51,791 bases of DNA from Treponema sp. UBA3862. GTDB taxonomy: Bacteria; Spirochaetota; Spirochaetia; Treponematales; Treponemataceae. This document shows positions 9,035 to 16,697 of this stretch, in pieces. The stretch is taken from positions 1 to 51,791 of the forward strand of contig DGGY01000013.1 in assembly GCA_002392405.1 (NCBI GenBank), given 5' to 3'. Below the pieces are notes generated by a model, which made no database searches, was not told where the DNA came from, and saw only the letters and a list, made by a program, of their open reading frames with translations. Both the position numbers and the translations under genes were made by a program. Within the stretch, counting starts at the first letter, position 1. Every line of letters begins with the position of its first letter.

Positions 9035-9487
9035 ATGAAAAAGTATACGGCATTTTTACTCGCCGCTGCACTCTTCACATTTGCAGCAGGAGCTCAGAGT
9101 TCAGAAAAAATGACTGAACTGATTAACACAGACAAAGCAACTTACGGCCAGGCAGCCTATCTTTCTGCTGTATTTTCAGGCGCTTTAGATGAAGATGCCG
9201 GCTATGAGCAGGCTGTTCAAAAGCTCGTTGAACAGAAAATGCTCAAAGAAGGAACAGATCCTTCAGCAGCCATCACACTTTCTGAACTTTCATACATCTG
9301 CACAAAAACTGCAGGAATGAAAGGCGGACTTTTTTACACACTTTTTCCTGGTCCGCGCTATGCCTTAAGGGAATTAAAGGCAAAAGGAATCATCCCTGAA
9401 AACAAAGACCCTTCATCAAAAGTAACAGGAAGGGAAATGATAGCCGTATTCAACGAAACAGCACCTCAGGAAGAACAGGGAGAATAA
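9035..9487 (+). CDS. Small exported protein of unknown function
   Basis: The product has 150 residues. The ATG at 9035 is chosen because GGAG lies just upstream and the protein then begins with a clean signal peptide (MKKYTAFLLAAALFTFAAGA). The mature part is mainly helical, with no catalytic motif recognised. It is the first gene of a three-gene operon: the next gene starts 6 bp after its stop and a FecR protein follows. It is probably periplasmic and may belong to the same envelope system. Confidence 0.7.
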   Translation: MKKYTAFLLAAALFTFAAGAQSSEKMTELINTDKATYGQAAYLSAVFSGALDEDAGYEQAVQKLVEQKMLKEGTDPSAAITLSELSYICTKTAGMKGGLFYTLFPGPRYALRELKAKGIIPENKDPSSKVTGREMIAVFNETAPQEEQGE

Positions 9488-9493
9488 AAAAAA

Positions 9494-10651
9494 ATGAAAA
9501 AACTTCTTTTTACTTCACTTCTGCTTGCCGCTTCCCTCACAGTTTCTGCTTTTGATTTCGGCGGCATGCTCACAAACAATTCAAAGTTTGCAGATTTAAC
9601 CCCGGATGACGGAATTAAACTCGTACAGAAAAACGCAGTTAAACTCTGGGGAAAACATACCTTAAAAGGAACAGATAACTACGTTCTCGTTCAGGGACAG
9701 TACCAGTTTGAACACAATTTCGGCTTCGACAAAAACACACAGGCCGTAAACCTTGATATTGCACAGTTTGTACTTGCAGGTAAAAACCTTACAGCCGTTA
9801 TCGGACGCTCATACAAATCTGATGTTTCAGGCATCGTTTACAGCCAGCCCGGAGACGGAATAAACCTTACATGGAAAGTTCCGGGCTTTAAGGCAGGAGC
9901 CTACGCCTATTACACAGGCCTCCTTAATTCTCAGTTTGTCACAATCATTACAGACCCGGCAGATGACTATATGAGAGATCCTGATAAACTTTACGACTTA
10001 AATGCAAAATACTTTGTTTCAGGACTGAGTGCTTCACTCTCTAACTTCTGGAAAGAACAGACAGTTACAGCAGAAGTTATATGCACTGCAAATCTTGATA
10101 AAACAACTTACAACCGCTTCTATGCAGAAGGACAACTCGAAGGACCTCTTCCTTTAACAGGCCTTTTCTATGATGTAACAGGCGTAGTTGAGTATTCAGT
10201 ATTTAACAAAGATGATCCTGAATATGATTTCCTTACAGGAGCAAACCTTTTCTGGTATCCGGGCACAAAAGACGCTCAGGTTGTAGTTCATACAGTATAC
10301 GCTTCAGGAAGCGACACTACAGCCTCTACACCGCTCAGAGGCTTCAAAGGCTTTACAAGTCAGACAGCAGTAAATTCATTATCTGAACCTGAATACAGCG
10401 GAATCTTTATTTCCGGACTTTCAGCAGCGTTCAAACCTGTACAGACATTAAAAGTTTCTGCAGGTGCTGACGCCGTATTCAGCACAGAAAACAGGAAAAA
10501 TGAATACAAAGGATTTCAGTGCGCAGCAGCCCTTGATTTTCAGGTTTTAAGCGATGTATATGCCGGCGTTGATTTTACCCGCTATCAGGGAAAAGACGAT
10601 TCCGGTGATGATAAAACAGCAGTTACAGTTAAAGTTTCAGTTTCATTCTAA
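9494..10651 (+). CDS. Exported beta-barrel-like envelope protein
   Basis: A 385-residue protein with a signal peptide (MKKLLFTSLLLAASLTVSA). The mature sequence alternates hydrophobic and polar residues over many short strands, is rich in Tyr, Gly and Phe, and ends VTVKVSVSF with a terminal aromatic residue. These are features of outer-membrane beta-barrels recognised by BAM. It resembles no family I can name. The gene sits between a small exported protein and a FecR-domain protein. Barrel topology is inferred from composition and periodicity only. Confidence 0.6.
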   Translation: MKKLLFTSLLLAASLTVSAFDFGGMLTNNSKFADLTPDDGIKLVQKNAVKLWGKHTLKGTDNYVLVQGQYQFEHNFGFDKNTQAVNLDIAQFVLAGKNLTAVIGRSYKSDVSGIVYSQPGDGINLTWKVPGFKAGAYAYYTGLLNSQFVTIITDPADDYMRDPDKLYDLNAKYFVSGLSASLSNFWKEQTVTAEVICTANLDKTTYNRFYAEGQLEGPLPLTGLFYDVTGVVEYSVFNKDDPEYDFLTGANLFWYPGTKDAQVVVHTVYASGSDTTASTPLRGFKGFTSQTAVNSLSEPEYSGIFISGLSAAFKPVQTLKVSAGADAVFSTENRKNEYKGFQCAAALDFQVLSDVYAGVDFTRYQGKDDSGDDKTAVTVKVSVSF

Positions 10652-10669
10652 AAGGAACGGAGGATTATT

Positions 10670-11455
10670 ATGAATAAGGCATTAAAAACAGTTTCAATTG
10701 CGTTAATTCTTGCCCTTACAGCCGCAGTTTCACTGAGCGCAGCTTCAATGGATGCAACAGTACTTTCAGCAAAAGGAAAGGCTGAAGTTCAGAAAAACGG
10801 AACATGGACAGCATTAAAAGCAGGAAGCACACTCCAGAAAGGTGATGTAATTCAGACAGGCTTTAAATCAGAGCTCATCCTCAAAATCAAGAACACCACT
10901 GTAACAGTTGCTCCTTTAAGCCGCATCACAATTGAACAGCTCGCAGCAAAAAGCGACAAAGATGATACAAGATTATTTCTTGATACAGGTTCATTAAAAT
11001 CAGACGTTAAAAAGACTGAAGACCGCCGCGTAGGCTTTACAGTACGCTCACCGGTTGCAACCGCTTCTGTCCGCGGAACAATCGTAAAAGTTACAAACAC
11101 TTTCAGCGGAACAGTTGTTGACGGACTTGACGGAAAAACAGCAGCCTGGGCAAGTACAAAAATACAGACTCCTTCAATCGAACAGTCAGACGAAGAAACA
11201 GCAGAAGTTACAGGAAATGACGCTTCAGCAGTTTCAGACGGTCAGTCTGGCGCAGGAGCCGCACTTGTACGCAAAAACATGACAGCTTCCTACTCATCAG
11301 ACGGTGAAAGCTCAAATCCAAAAGATTCTGCAGCTAAAAAGACAAGTGACTTAGGCGGAGCAAAACTTCCTTCACAGGAAGCAGCAGAGACTACATCTGC
11401 TAAAATTACAGGCTCACAACTTGTAATCCAAGCCCGTATTTATAATGAAGAATAA
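10670..11455 (+). CDS. FecR-domain exported protein
   Basis: A 261-residue protein with a signal peptide cut near residue 24 (AAVSLSAAS). A FecR domain follows (about 30-150), with the typical pattern of a value raised above a threshold (GSTLQKGDVIQTGFKSELIL), a central strand region and the ending FTVRSPVATASVRGT. The C-terminal 100 residues are Ser/Thr/Ala-rich and look unstructured. Unlike classical FecR it has no cytoplasmic or transmembrane part and no ECF sigma gene beside it. It is the last gene of the operon, 18 bp after the barrel gene, with a strong terminator behind. Its neighbour is a CHASE2 cyclase, as at TP0484/TP0485 in T. pallidum (from memory). Confidence 0.85.
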   Translation: MNKALKTVSIALILALTAAVSLSAASMDATVLSAKGKAEVQKNGTWTALKAGSTLQKGDVIQTGFKSELILKIKNTTVTVAPLSRITIEQLAAKSDKDDTRLFLDTGSLKSDVKKTEDRRVGFTVRSPVATASVRGTIVKVTNTFSGTVVDGLDGKTAAWASTKIQTPSIEQSDEETAEVTGNDASAVSDGQSGAGAALVRKNMTASYSSDGESSNPKDSAAKKTSDLGGAKLPSQEAAETTSAKITGSQLVIQARIYNEE

Positions 11456-11476
11456 TAAGCAATAAGCCATACAGGC

Positions 11477-11522
11477 AAGCACCATATTTTTACAGGCTTG
11501 TAAAAATATGGTGCTTTTTTTT
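11477..11522 (+). terminator. Strong Rho-independent terminator after the FecR gene
   Basis: A perfect 18-bp stem starts at AAGCACCATATTTTTACA and has a 4-nt loop. It is followed by a run of eight Ts on the plus strand. It closes the three-gene envelope operon. Confidence 0.95.
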
Positions 11523-11621
11523 GTCTTAAAATCTACTCAACGCCCCTTAAATCTGATAAAATATCTGTGCGGATATGTAAAAAAAACATCCGCTTTTCAT
11601 AAAAATACGGGAGACTTTTTA

Positions 11622-12521
11622 ATGAAAATCAATAAATCAAAATACGCGGCAGCTTTACTTTTTGCCCTTCTGCCCCTCTTAATCTTCGGCTGTCATAAAA
11701 ATAATACTGAAACAAAAGCAGGCGAAATTACAAAATCAACTCAGACGCCTCAGCAGAAAACTGCCGTTAAAATCAAGCACTTAAACTCTTCTAACCGCGA
11801 ATATATAAAAGACAAAACCATCGCAGTATTCTTAGGACACGGCTTTAATGATGAAGAGACCGTAAGCCGCTTCAGCCGTCTTTTAAACTTAAATTACGGA
11901 CTTAACACACCCGATTCACAAGGCCTCATAAAAGTTCTTGTATATCCTGATGACTTTATGGTTGGAGGAAAGGCACGTTTAAGCTCCCTTTACCATAAAC
12001 TTGAAGATGACAGACTTGCAGGGCTCATCACATTCGGAGCTCCGGAAGGGCTTTGTGACGTAATAGCACGTCTTGAGGATTTATCAATAAAAAAACAGCA
12101 GGAACTCCTTGACGCCCTTAAAAAAGAAGAAGAAACAAAAGATGCATTATCTTCTTCTCAAAGCTCACAGGAGAGCACCCCCCCTATAGAAGAAAAAGTG
12201 CTTGCGAGAACTTACCCTGTTTTCTCATATTTCCAGCAGGATGATTCTCTGGGCTCTGAATCTACAGCAGATTTTGTACTCGACTACACTCCGAAAACAT
12301 CAGAACTTGATAACGAGCGCTCAGATTCAATTCCGGATTTTGACTCTACCCTGCTTCTTATGAACTCAGTGGACCAGATGATAAACCTCCGCGCCCCTCT
12401 TTCTCAGGACAAAAATCTTCTGAACTTTGTACAGAAACTGGTTGGAAAACAGAAAACTGTTTCTTATTACAACGATTACGAAACAGGTTTAAAATCAATA
12501 AATCATTTTATATTTGAGTAA
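11622..12521 (+). CDS. Lipoprotein of unknown function
   Basis: A 299-residue lipoprotein. The ATG at 11622 is preferred over the in-frame ATG at 11508, which lies inside the preceding terminator. The later start has GGGAG upstream and yields a signal peptide with lipobox IFGC at Cys24. The mature protein has alternating strands and helices with stretches such as IAVFLGHGFNDEE and LAGLITFGAPEGL. These suggest a Rossmann-like or periplasmic-binding-like fold, but I cannot assign a family. A low-complexity Glu/Ser segment lies near residues 160-185. The stop codon directly abuts the start of the metallophosphoesterase gene, so the two are co-transcribed. Confidence 0.7.
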   Translation: MKINKSKYAAALLFALLPLLIFGCHKNNTETKAGEITKSTQTPQQKTAVKIKHLNSSNREYIKDKTIAVFLGHGFNDEETVSRFSRLLNLNYGLNTPDSQGLIKVLVYPDDFMVGGKARLSSLYHKLEDDRLAGLITFGAPEGLCDVIARLEDLSIKKQQELLDALKKEEETKDALSSSQSSQESTPPIEEKVLARTYPVFSYFQQDDSLGSESTADFVLDYTPKTSELDNERSDSIPDFDSTLLLMNSVDQMINLRAPLSQDKNLLNFVQKLVGKQKTVSYYNDYETGLKSINHFIFE

Positions 12522-13109
12522 ATGCTGGCAGAAGAAAAATACTTAAAAGAACTTACACAAACACAGGAAGCAAAGATTCTCGTAGTTTCTGACAGCCATG
12601 GCCGTACAGAAAACCTCCGTAAAGCCGTAGAAGCAAAAGGAAAAGAATGTCAGGCACTTGTTTTTGCAGGCGACGGAATCGAAGACCTTTTTACGCTCAT
12701 AGAAGAAAACTACAGCGCACCGCAGAAGTTCCTGCCCCCTGTAATCTGTTTTGTCCGCGGAAACGGCGACGACAGCCGGGTTTCATATTTTACAGATGAA
12801 TGGCACACTGCTGAAATCCCTGAAAGTGAAGTACTGACCGCCGCAGGAAAAAAGCTGTTTATTACCCACGGACACAGTTTCAACGTTTACTACACGATGC
12901 ACCGTCTTTTAGATAAAATTAATGAAGAAGGTTATGACGCAGCAATTTTCGGACACACCCACGTGCCTTTTCAGGAACGCACTGAAAACTGCCTCTTATT
13001 AAATCCGGGAAGTATCTCCCTGCCGAGAAATCACTCAGACCAGTGTTATGTGGTTCTGACAGCCAAAAAAGACGAAAGCGAAATTAAATACGAGTTCTTC
13101 TCGATTTAA
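12522..13109 (+). CDS. YfcE/MJ0936-type metallophosphoesterase
   Basis: The 195-residue product has the full set of calcineurin-like phosphodiesterase motifs in order: SDSHG (Asp24, His26), AGDG (Asp51), RGNGD (Asn81), THGH and GHTH. These bind two metal ions (commonly Mn) and hydrolyse phosphodiesters. The sequence is closest in type to the small YfcE group. The physiological substrate is unknown. The start codon follows the upstream stop without a gap and has no clear Shine-Dalgarno, which suggests translational coupling to the lipoprotein gene. Confidence 0.88.
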   Translation: MLAEEKYLKELTQTQEAKILVVSDSHGRTENLRKAVEAKGKECQALVFAGDGIEDLFTLIEENYSAPQKFLPPVICFVRGNGDDSRVSYFTDEWHTAEIPESEVLTAAGKKLFITHGHSFNVYYTMHRLLDKINEEGYDAAIFGHTHVPFQERTENCLLLNPGSISLPRNHSDQCYVVLTAKKDESEIKYEFFSI

Positions 13110-13168
13110 CGAAGCTTTTTTTTACCTGCGCATTCTCCCCCACGGTTTTTCAAAAGAGCGCCTCACTT

Positions 13169-13897
13169 TCAATAATTATCACTCATCTTAAAACCGTAAT
13201 AGTCATGTCCAGGGTAAACAACTGTGTCCCCTTCAATATTATCTTTCAAATATCGCAGGCTTTTCATAATCTCTACTTCATTTCCGCCAAGGTCAGTGCG
13301 TCCCCAGCTGCCGTAAAACAAAGTATCACCGCTTATAAGAATTTTATCTTCGCGGTTATAAAGACACACACCGCCTGAAGTATGCCCCGGAGTATGAATA
13401 ACCTGCCATCTTTCAAGAGCCTCTTTAATGCTTTTATCAAGCGTCTCTGTGTCAAAAAAATCTGTTGCAGTCTGCCCTTTTTTATGTACTTCAGCCATAC
13501 ATTCAAAAAGATTTTTTTTATCTTCTAAAAAGCCGTCAGATTCAGGAAGAGAACTTACAGACGGAATAAACTCCTCAAACCCCATGTAAGAAAGCTGTGA
13601 CGAGTGAATTTCATCTCCCCGCGCCCCCAGCATCATGCTGTCATTTTTATGAATTAAGACAGGAAGGTTTTTCCAGCACTTTTTTAAGAAAGGAATTCCG
13701 CATACGTGATCAAAATGACCGTGAGTTAAAACAACTGCAACTGGTTCAAGATTATTCTGAGCCAAAAAGGAAGAAATTTTAGTTTCATCGCCGCTAAAAG
13801 CACAGGCAGCGGGATCAACAAGAAGAACTTTATTATCAGACAGAGTAATTACAAGCGAATTGACAGCGAAAGGACCGCTGGAAATAACCTTTATCAT
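13169..13897 (-). CDS. Metallo-beta-lactamase-fold hydrolase (glyoxalase II-like)
   Basis: A 242-residue cytoplasmic protein with the binuclear metal motif THGHFDHVCG (His59, His61, Asp63, His64). Further ligands lie in TPGHTSGG, SGDTLF and YPGHDYY. This is the arrangement of the glyoxalase II-like and MBL-fold thioester or sulfur-dioxygenase group. The substrate cannot be fixed from sequence. A purine-rich GGGGG precedes the ATG. The gene is monocistronic and converges with the phosphoesterase gene; no clear terminator lies in the 59-bp gap. Confidence 0.85.
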   Translation of the reverse strand: MIKVISSGPFAVNSLVITLSDNKVLLVDPAACAFSGDETKISSFLAQNNLEPVAVVLTHGHFDHVCGIPFLKKCWKNLPVLIHKNDSMMLGARGDEIHSSQLSYMGFEEFIPSVSSLPESDGFLEDKKNLFECMAEVHKKGQTATDFFDTETLDKSIKEALERWQVIHTPGHTSGGVCLYNREDKILISGDTLFYGSWGRTDLGGNEVEIMKSLRYLKDNIEGDTVVYPGHDYYGFKMSDNY

Positions 13898-13973
13898 ATT
13901 TCCCCCTTATTTTATAAATACCTGTAACAGTATATCACAATCTGTCCCCGTCAGGCTTTATTCCGCGCCTAAT

Positions 13974-14006
13974 AAAAAAAAACCGGCACCATTTCTGATA
14001 CCGGTT
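13974..14006 (-). terminator. Rho-independent terminator of the clpP-GNAT-DbpA operon
   Basis: AACCGG (13981-13986) pairs with CCGGTT (14001-14006). On the minus strand the stem is followed by a T-rich run (13973-13980). It ends the minus-strand operon whose last gene stops at 14066. Confidence 0.75.
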
Positions 14007-14027
14007 CTCTCACAATTACTAAAGTTA

Positions 14028-14053
14028 TCTCTAAAAATTGCAATTTTTAGAGA
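14028..14053. repeat. Perfect 26-bp palindrome behind the DbpA-domain gene
   Basis: The half-site TCTCTAAAAATTG is followed directly by its exact reverse complement with no loop. It lies 12 bp after the stop codon and 22 bp before the operon terminator. It could be a DNA-binding dyad or an mRNA 3' hairpin. Confidence 0.7.
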
Positions 14054-14065
14054 TTCCCTCATTTA

Positions 14066-14866
14066 TTAAAGATCTTCAGAAGAACTTGAGCGTGGCTTAC
14101 GGAGAGCCATAATTTCTTCGTCAGTCATTTCTACAGGAGCCTTTTCCATTTCTTTTGCAAAAGCAGCCTGCTGTGCAACTGTATCAGAGTTAGAAGCAGT
14201 AAAGCTGTCTACGATTGGAGCAGACTTGTTTTCTACATCCGGAACTCTTTCTTCTGCAGCATAAGAATCTTCTGCTTCAAAAGAATCTTCAGCACCTTCT
14301 TTTTTTGTTGAATAACTTACAGCAAGCTTGCGGCCGCGCCATTCAAAATCATTGAGGGAAGAAATTGCCTTGTCAGCGTCTTCCTTGAAAAGTTCAACAA
14401 ATGAATAATTTGCAAGAACCTTGATGTTTCCGATTCTTTCTCTTTCGATTCCTGCTTCGTTAATGAAAAGACCGAGAAGGTCACGTGCGAATACACGTCT
14501 GTTGCGTCCGATGCTTACAAATACAGTTGCAGCATTTTCTGGATCAATTTCTACGCGCTGAAAGCGTTCTTTTGGTTCTTCAGAGCGGTCTTTGCGGTCT
14601 TCAAAGCGGCTGCGGCGTGCATCATCACGGCGGCCACGGAAGTCTTCGCGTTTTTTATTAGGGTTAAAGCGGAAAATTGCTCCGCTTGCACATTTCAAAA
14701 GATATGCAGCAACATAAGAACGTCTTGTAAGTCCAACATTCTTCTTAAATACTGCCTTGAGTTCTTCGTAAAGCTCAGGATTTGATTCAACCTTTTCAAC
14801 TGCGTCTTTAAGGAAAGCAGCTACCTGATCAAGATTAAGTCCGTCATTACGTCTGTTAAAAGCCAT
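14066..14866 (-). CDS. Stand-alone DbpA-type RNA-binding domain protein
   Basis: A 266-residue protein. The N-terminal part (about 10-70) is helical. A very basic Arg/Asp/Lys segment (about 70-105) leads to a DbpA C-terminal RNA-binding domain (about 113-186, from VFVSIGRNRR to RGRKLAVSYS). The rest is an acidic disordered tail. In DbpA and CsdA this RRM-like domain follows a DEAD-box helicase; here no helicase motifs exist, so the protein probably acts as an RNA or ribosome-assembly adaptor. It is the third gene of the clpP operon, 27 bp after the GNAT gene, and is followed by a terminator. Confidence 0.82.
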   Translation of the reverse strand: MAFNRRNDGLNLDQVAAFLKDAVEKVESNPELYEELKAVFKKNVGLTRRSYVAAYLLKCASGAIFRFNPNKKREDFRGRRDDARRSRFEDRKDRSEEPKERFQRVEIDPENAATVFVSIGRNRRVFARDLLGLFINEAGIERERIGNIKVLANYSFVELFKEDADKAISSLNDFEWRGRKLAVSYSTKKEGAEDSFEAEDSYAAEERVPDVENKSAPIVDSFTASNSDTVAQQAAFAKEMEKAPVEMTDEEIMALRKPRSSSSEDL

Positions 14867-14893
14867 TATAATCCTCCAAAAAATAAAAAAGGC

Positions 14894-15799
14894 TTAATTC
14901 AGCTTGTTCACCCATGCAAAATCGTTTTCTTCAAAGCCCAAACGCTTTACGGCCGGTTTCAGCATTTGAGGAACAAACATATTATTAATAATAAAAAAAT
15001 GAATTCCGTCTTGAGTTAAATCGGATATGCCCTTTTGAAAAAGTTCTTTAGCAATTCCAAGTCCACGGTAATTCTTATTTACAAAAAGACCTGTTAAAAC
15101 TGCAGTCTTTCTGCTGCTGGACATACACACAGAATAAGTAAGGAATCCGGCAAACTCATCAGTCAAAGTACGGCAGACAAATCCTTTTACATCTACCTTA
15201 GCAGAACTGCTGAATAAAACGGACAACGCCTTCATCTCATCCGAAAGACATTCTCCAAGTTCACCTGCAAACTGTTCCTTTAATTCTTCAAAAAAAGCAT
15301 CTGCAAGAAAAGCAGCACATTCACCGTCCAGAAGGTGATTATATGCACGGAAGGTAAAGTCTTCTAAAACCAGGTCATCATATTCATAAAAATCCTGGTC
15401 TAAAGTTTCAAGTCCCCACTCTTCGCGTAATGCGTTGTACCATTCGTAAACCGCAGATTTCATTTCCTTATCTTTAAATAAATGAAATCTCTTTTCAATT
15501 TCCGGGTACTTCTTTAAAGCGTTTTTAAAATTCTTAAATACCCCCCTTCCTTCGCTTAAAATCTTTTTTAATTCATCACAGGCCTTATTGCCCTTAAAAT
15601 GCTGTGTAAAAGATTCAAGCAGATTAAAGCCGTCAGCACTTGTCCAGGCCGGCAGCGAATAAACAGAATCTTCATCAACCGATTCCTCATCACATTCAAC
15701 CACTCTGCCATGCCCTGCATCCAGCGCAAAAAACTTCTGCTGGTTTTCCATTGCAAACAGAATCTCTTTACAAAGTGAATCAGTTAATTCAAAAACCAT
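14894..15799 (-). CDS. GNAT-family N-acetyltransferase
   Basis: A 301-residue protein with a C-terminal GNAT fold (about 185-300). The acetyl-CoA loop is VNKNYRGLGIAKELF (motif A, R-G-x-G-I/A), followed by a helix and the LGFEEN region. The N-terminal 180 residues are acidic and helical with no known domain; they may hold the substrate-binding part. The acceptor is unknown. It lies 24 bp behind clpP and 27 bp ahead of the DbpA-domain gene, in one operon. Confidence 0.8.
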   Translation of the reverse strand: MVFELTDSLCKEILFAMENQQKFFALDAGHGRVVECDEESVDEDSVYSLPAWTSADGFNLLESFTQHFKGNKACDELKKILSEGRGVFKNFKNALKKYPEIEKRFHLFKDKEMKSAVYEWYNALREEWGLETLDQDFYEYDDLVLEDFTFRAYNHLLDGECAAFLADAFFEELKEQFAGELGECLSDEMKALSVLFSSSAKVDVKGFVCRTLTDEFAGFLTYSVCMSSSRKTAVLTGLFVNKNYRGLGIAKELFQKGISDLTQDGIHFFIINNMFVPQMLKPAVKRLGFEENDFAWVNKLN

Positions 15800-15823
15800 T
15801 ATTATTAATACTTTACCACAAAC

Positions 15824-16426
15824 TTAAGCGGTCGGCAAATCTTTACGGCTTGAAATAATTTTTCCTGCAATGCCGTAATCTAATGCTTCCTGAGCAGTAA
15901 GCCAGTGATCGCGTTCAGTATCTTTTTTTACAGTTTCAAAATCTTTTCCTGAAGCTTCAGCAATGAGCTGAGTCAGAAGTTCACGTGCCTTAGTAATTTC
16001 ATTTGCAGTAATTTCAAGGTCAGTAGCAACAGCGCGTCCTGAACCTGAAATCAAAGGCTGATGAATAAGAAAGTGACTGTGAGGGAGAGTAAAACGTCTT
16101 TCTTTCGGAACAGAAAGGAAAAGAGTAACACCCATACTTGCAATAAGTCCCATACCGATAGTGTAAACAGGAGCATTGATAAAGCGGATCATGTCATAAA
16201 GTCCAAAACCGTCATCAATAGAACCGCCGGGAGAATCAATATAAAGGTAAATCGGTTTGTCAGAATCAGCATCAAGAATAAGAAGCTGTTTTACGATTTT
16301 TTCAACCAGTTCTTCGTTTACTTCTCCGCTGACAACAATCTGTCTTGTCTTAAGAAGTTTATCCATAAGGCCTTCAGAAGCGCCTTTTTTCTCTTTTTTC
16401 TCTTCTTCGTTGATAATAGTATTCAT
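15824..16426 (-). CDS. clpP: ATP-dependent Clp protease proteolytic subunit
   Basis: A 200-residue serine peptidase with the catalytic triad Ser97 (GLIASMG), His122 (LIHQPL) and Asp173 (KDTERD), spaced as in E. coli ClpP (97, 122, 171). It forms the tetradecameric chamber that works with ClpX, ClpA or ClpC. The N-terminus (MNTIINEEEKKEKKGASEG) is charged and may be a propeptide. With the start at 16426 there is no Shine-Dalgarno. A second in-frame ATG at residue 21 has GAAGG upstream and is an alternative start. It is the first gene of an operon with a GNAT and a DbpA-domain gene. No Clp ATPase gene lies nearby. Confidence 0.93.
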   Translation of the reverse strand: MNTIINEEEKKEKKGASEGLMDKLLKTRQIVVSGEVNEELVEKIVKQLLILDADSDKPIYLYIDSPGGSIDDGFGLYDMIRFINAPVYTIGMGLIASMGVTLFLSVPKERRFTLPHSHFLIHQPLISGSGRAVATDLEITANEITKARELLTQLIAEASGKDFETVKKDTERDHWLTAQEALDYGIAGKIISSRKDLPTA

Positions 16427-16432
16427 AACTTA

Positions 16433-16461
16433 AATATAGTAAAAATCGCCCCAAAAGTCCA
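16433..16461 (-). promoter_or_regulatory. Candidate clpP promoter, placed for leaderless transcription
   Basis: On the minus strand the -35 TGGACT (16456-16461), a 17-bp spacer and the -10 TATATT (16433-16438) precede the ATG at 16426 by only 6 nt. The predicted start of transcription therefore falls at or next to the start codon. Confidence 0.45.
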
Positions 16462-16495
16462 TTAAAATCCGATATTATAAGAAAATAAAAGTGAG

Positions 16496-16600
16496 AGGGG
16501 AAAAGCCTTTCCCCTGGCCTCAAGCCTCCGTTCCGGAGTCTTGAGGACACCCCATTCTGCGGGGTTCCGCCCAGCAACGCCCCGGGAATTTTTGAGGTTT
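16496..16600. repeat. Intergenic cluster of consecutive hairpins
   Basis: Three stems follow one another. AGGGGAAA/TTTCCCCT lies at 16496-16515. CCTCAAG with CTCCG pairs with CGGAG and CTTGAGG at 16518-16546. ACCCC/GGGGT lies at 16549-16565. The block is GC-rich between AT-rich genes and has no credible ORF. The density of stems suggests a REP- or BIME-like element between the clpP promoter and the terminator of the barrel gene. Confidence 0.6.
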
Positions 16601-16606
16601 ACAGAC

Positions 16607-16641
16607 AAAAAAAGTCCTTTCCGTACGGAAAGGACTTTTTT
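16607..16641. terminator. Symmetrical Rho-independent terminator downstream of the barrel gene
   Basis: GTCCTTTCC and GGAAAGGAC form a near-perfect stem around GTAC, flanked by A-runs and T-runs, so it can terminate transcription from either side. It lies about 57 bp after the stop of the minus-strand gene at 16698. A further perfect hairpin, CTCAGGGC/GCCCTGAG with a 3-nt loop, is at 16660-16678. Confidence 0.85.
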
Positions 16642-16697
16642 ATACCCCTGATTCACTTTCTCAGGGCAGAGCCCTGAGCCTTACAGGAGTTATGAAA

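Noticed and set aside
9035..9487. Assignment of the small exported protein to an S-layer homology family
   Set aside because: The helical pattern is only vaguely similar and the conserved SLH residues are not recognisable.
11508..11621. N-terminal extension of the lipoprotein at 11622
   Set aside because: The upstream ATG is inside the terminator stem of the preceding operon and would place the signal peptide and lipobox 38 residues into the protein.
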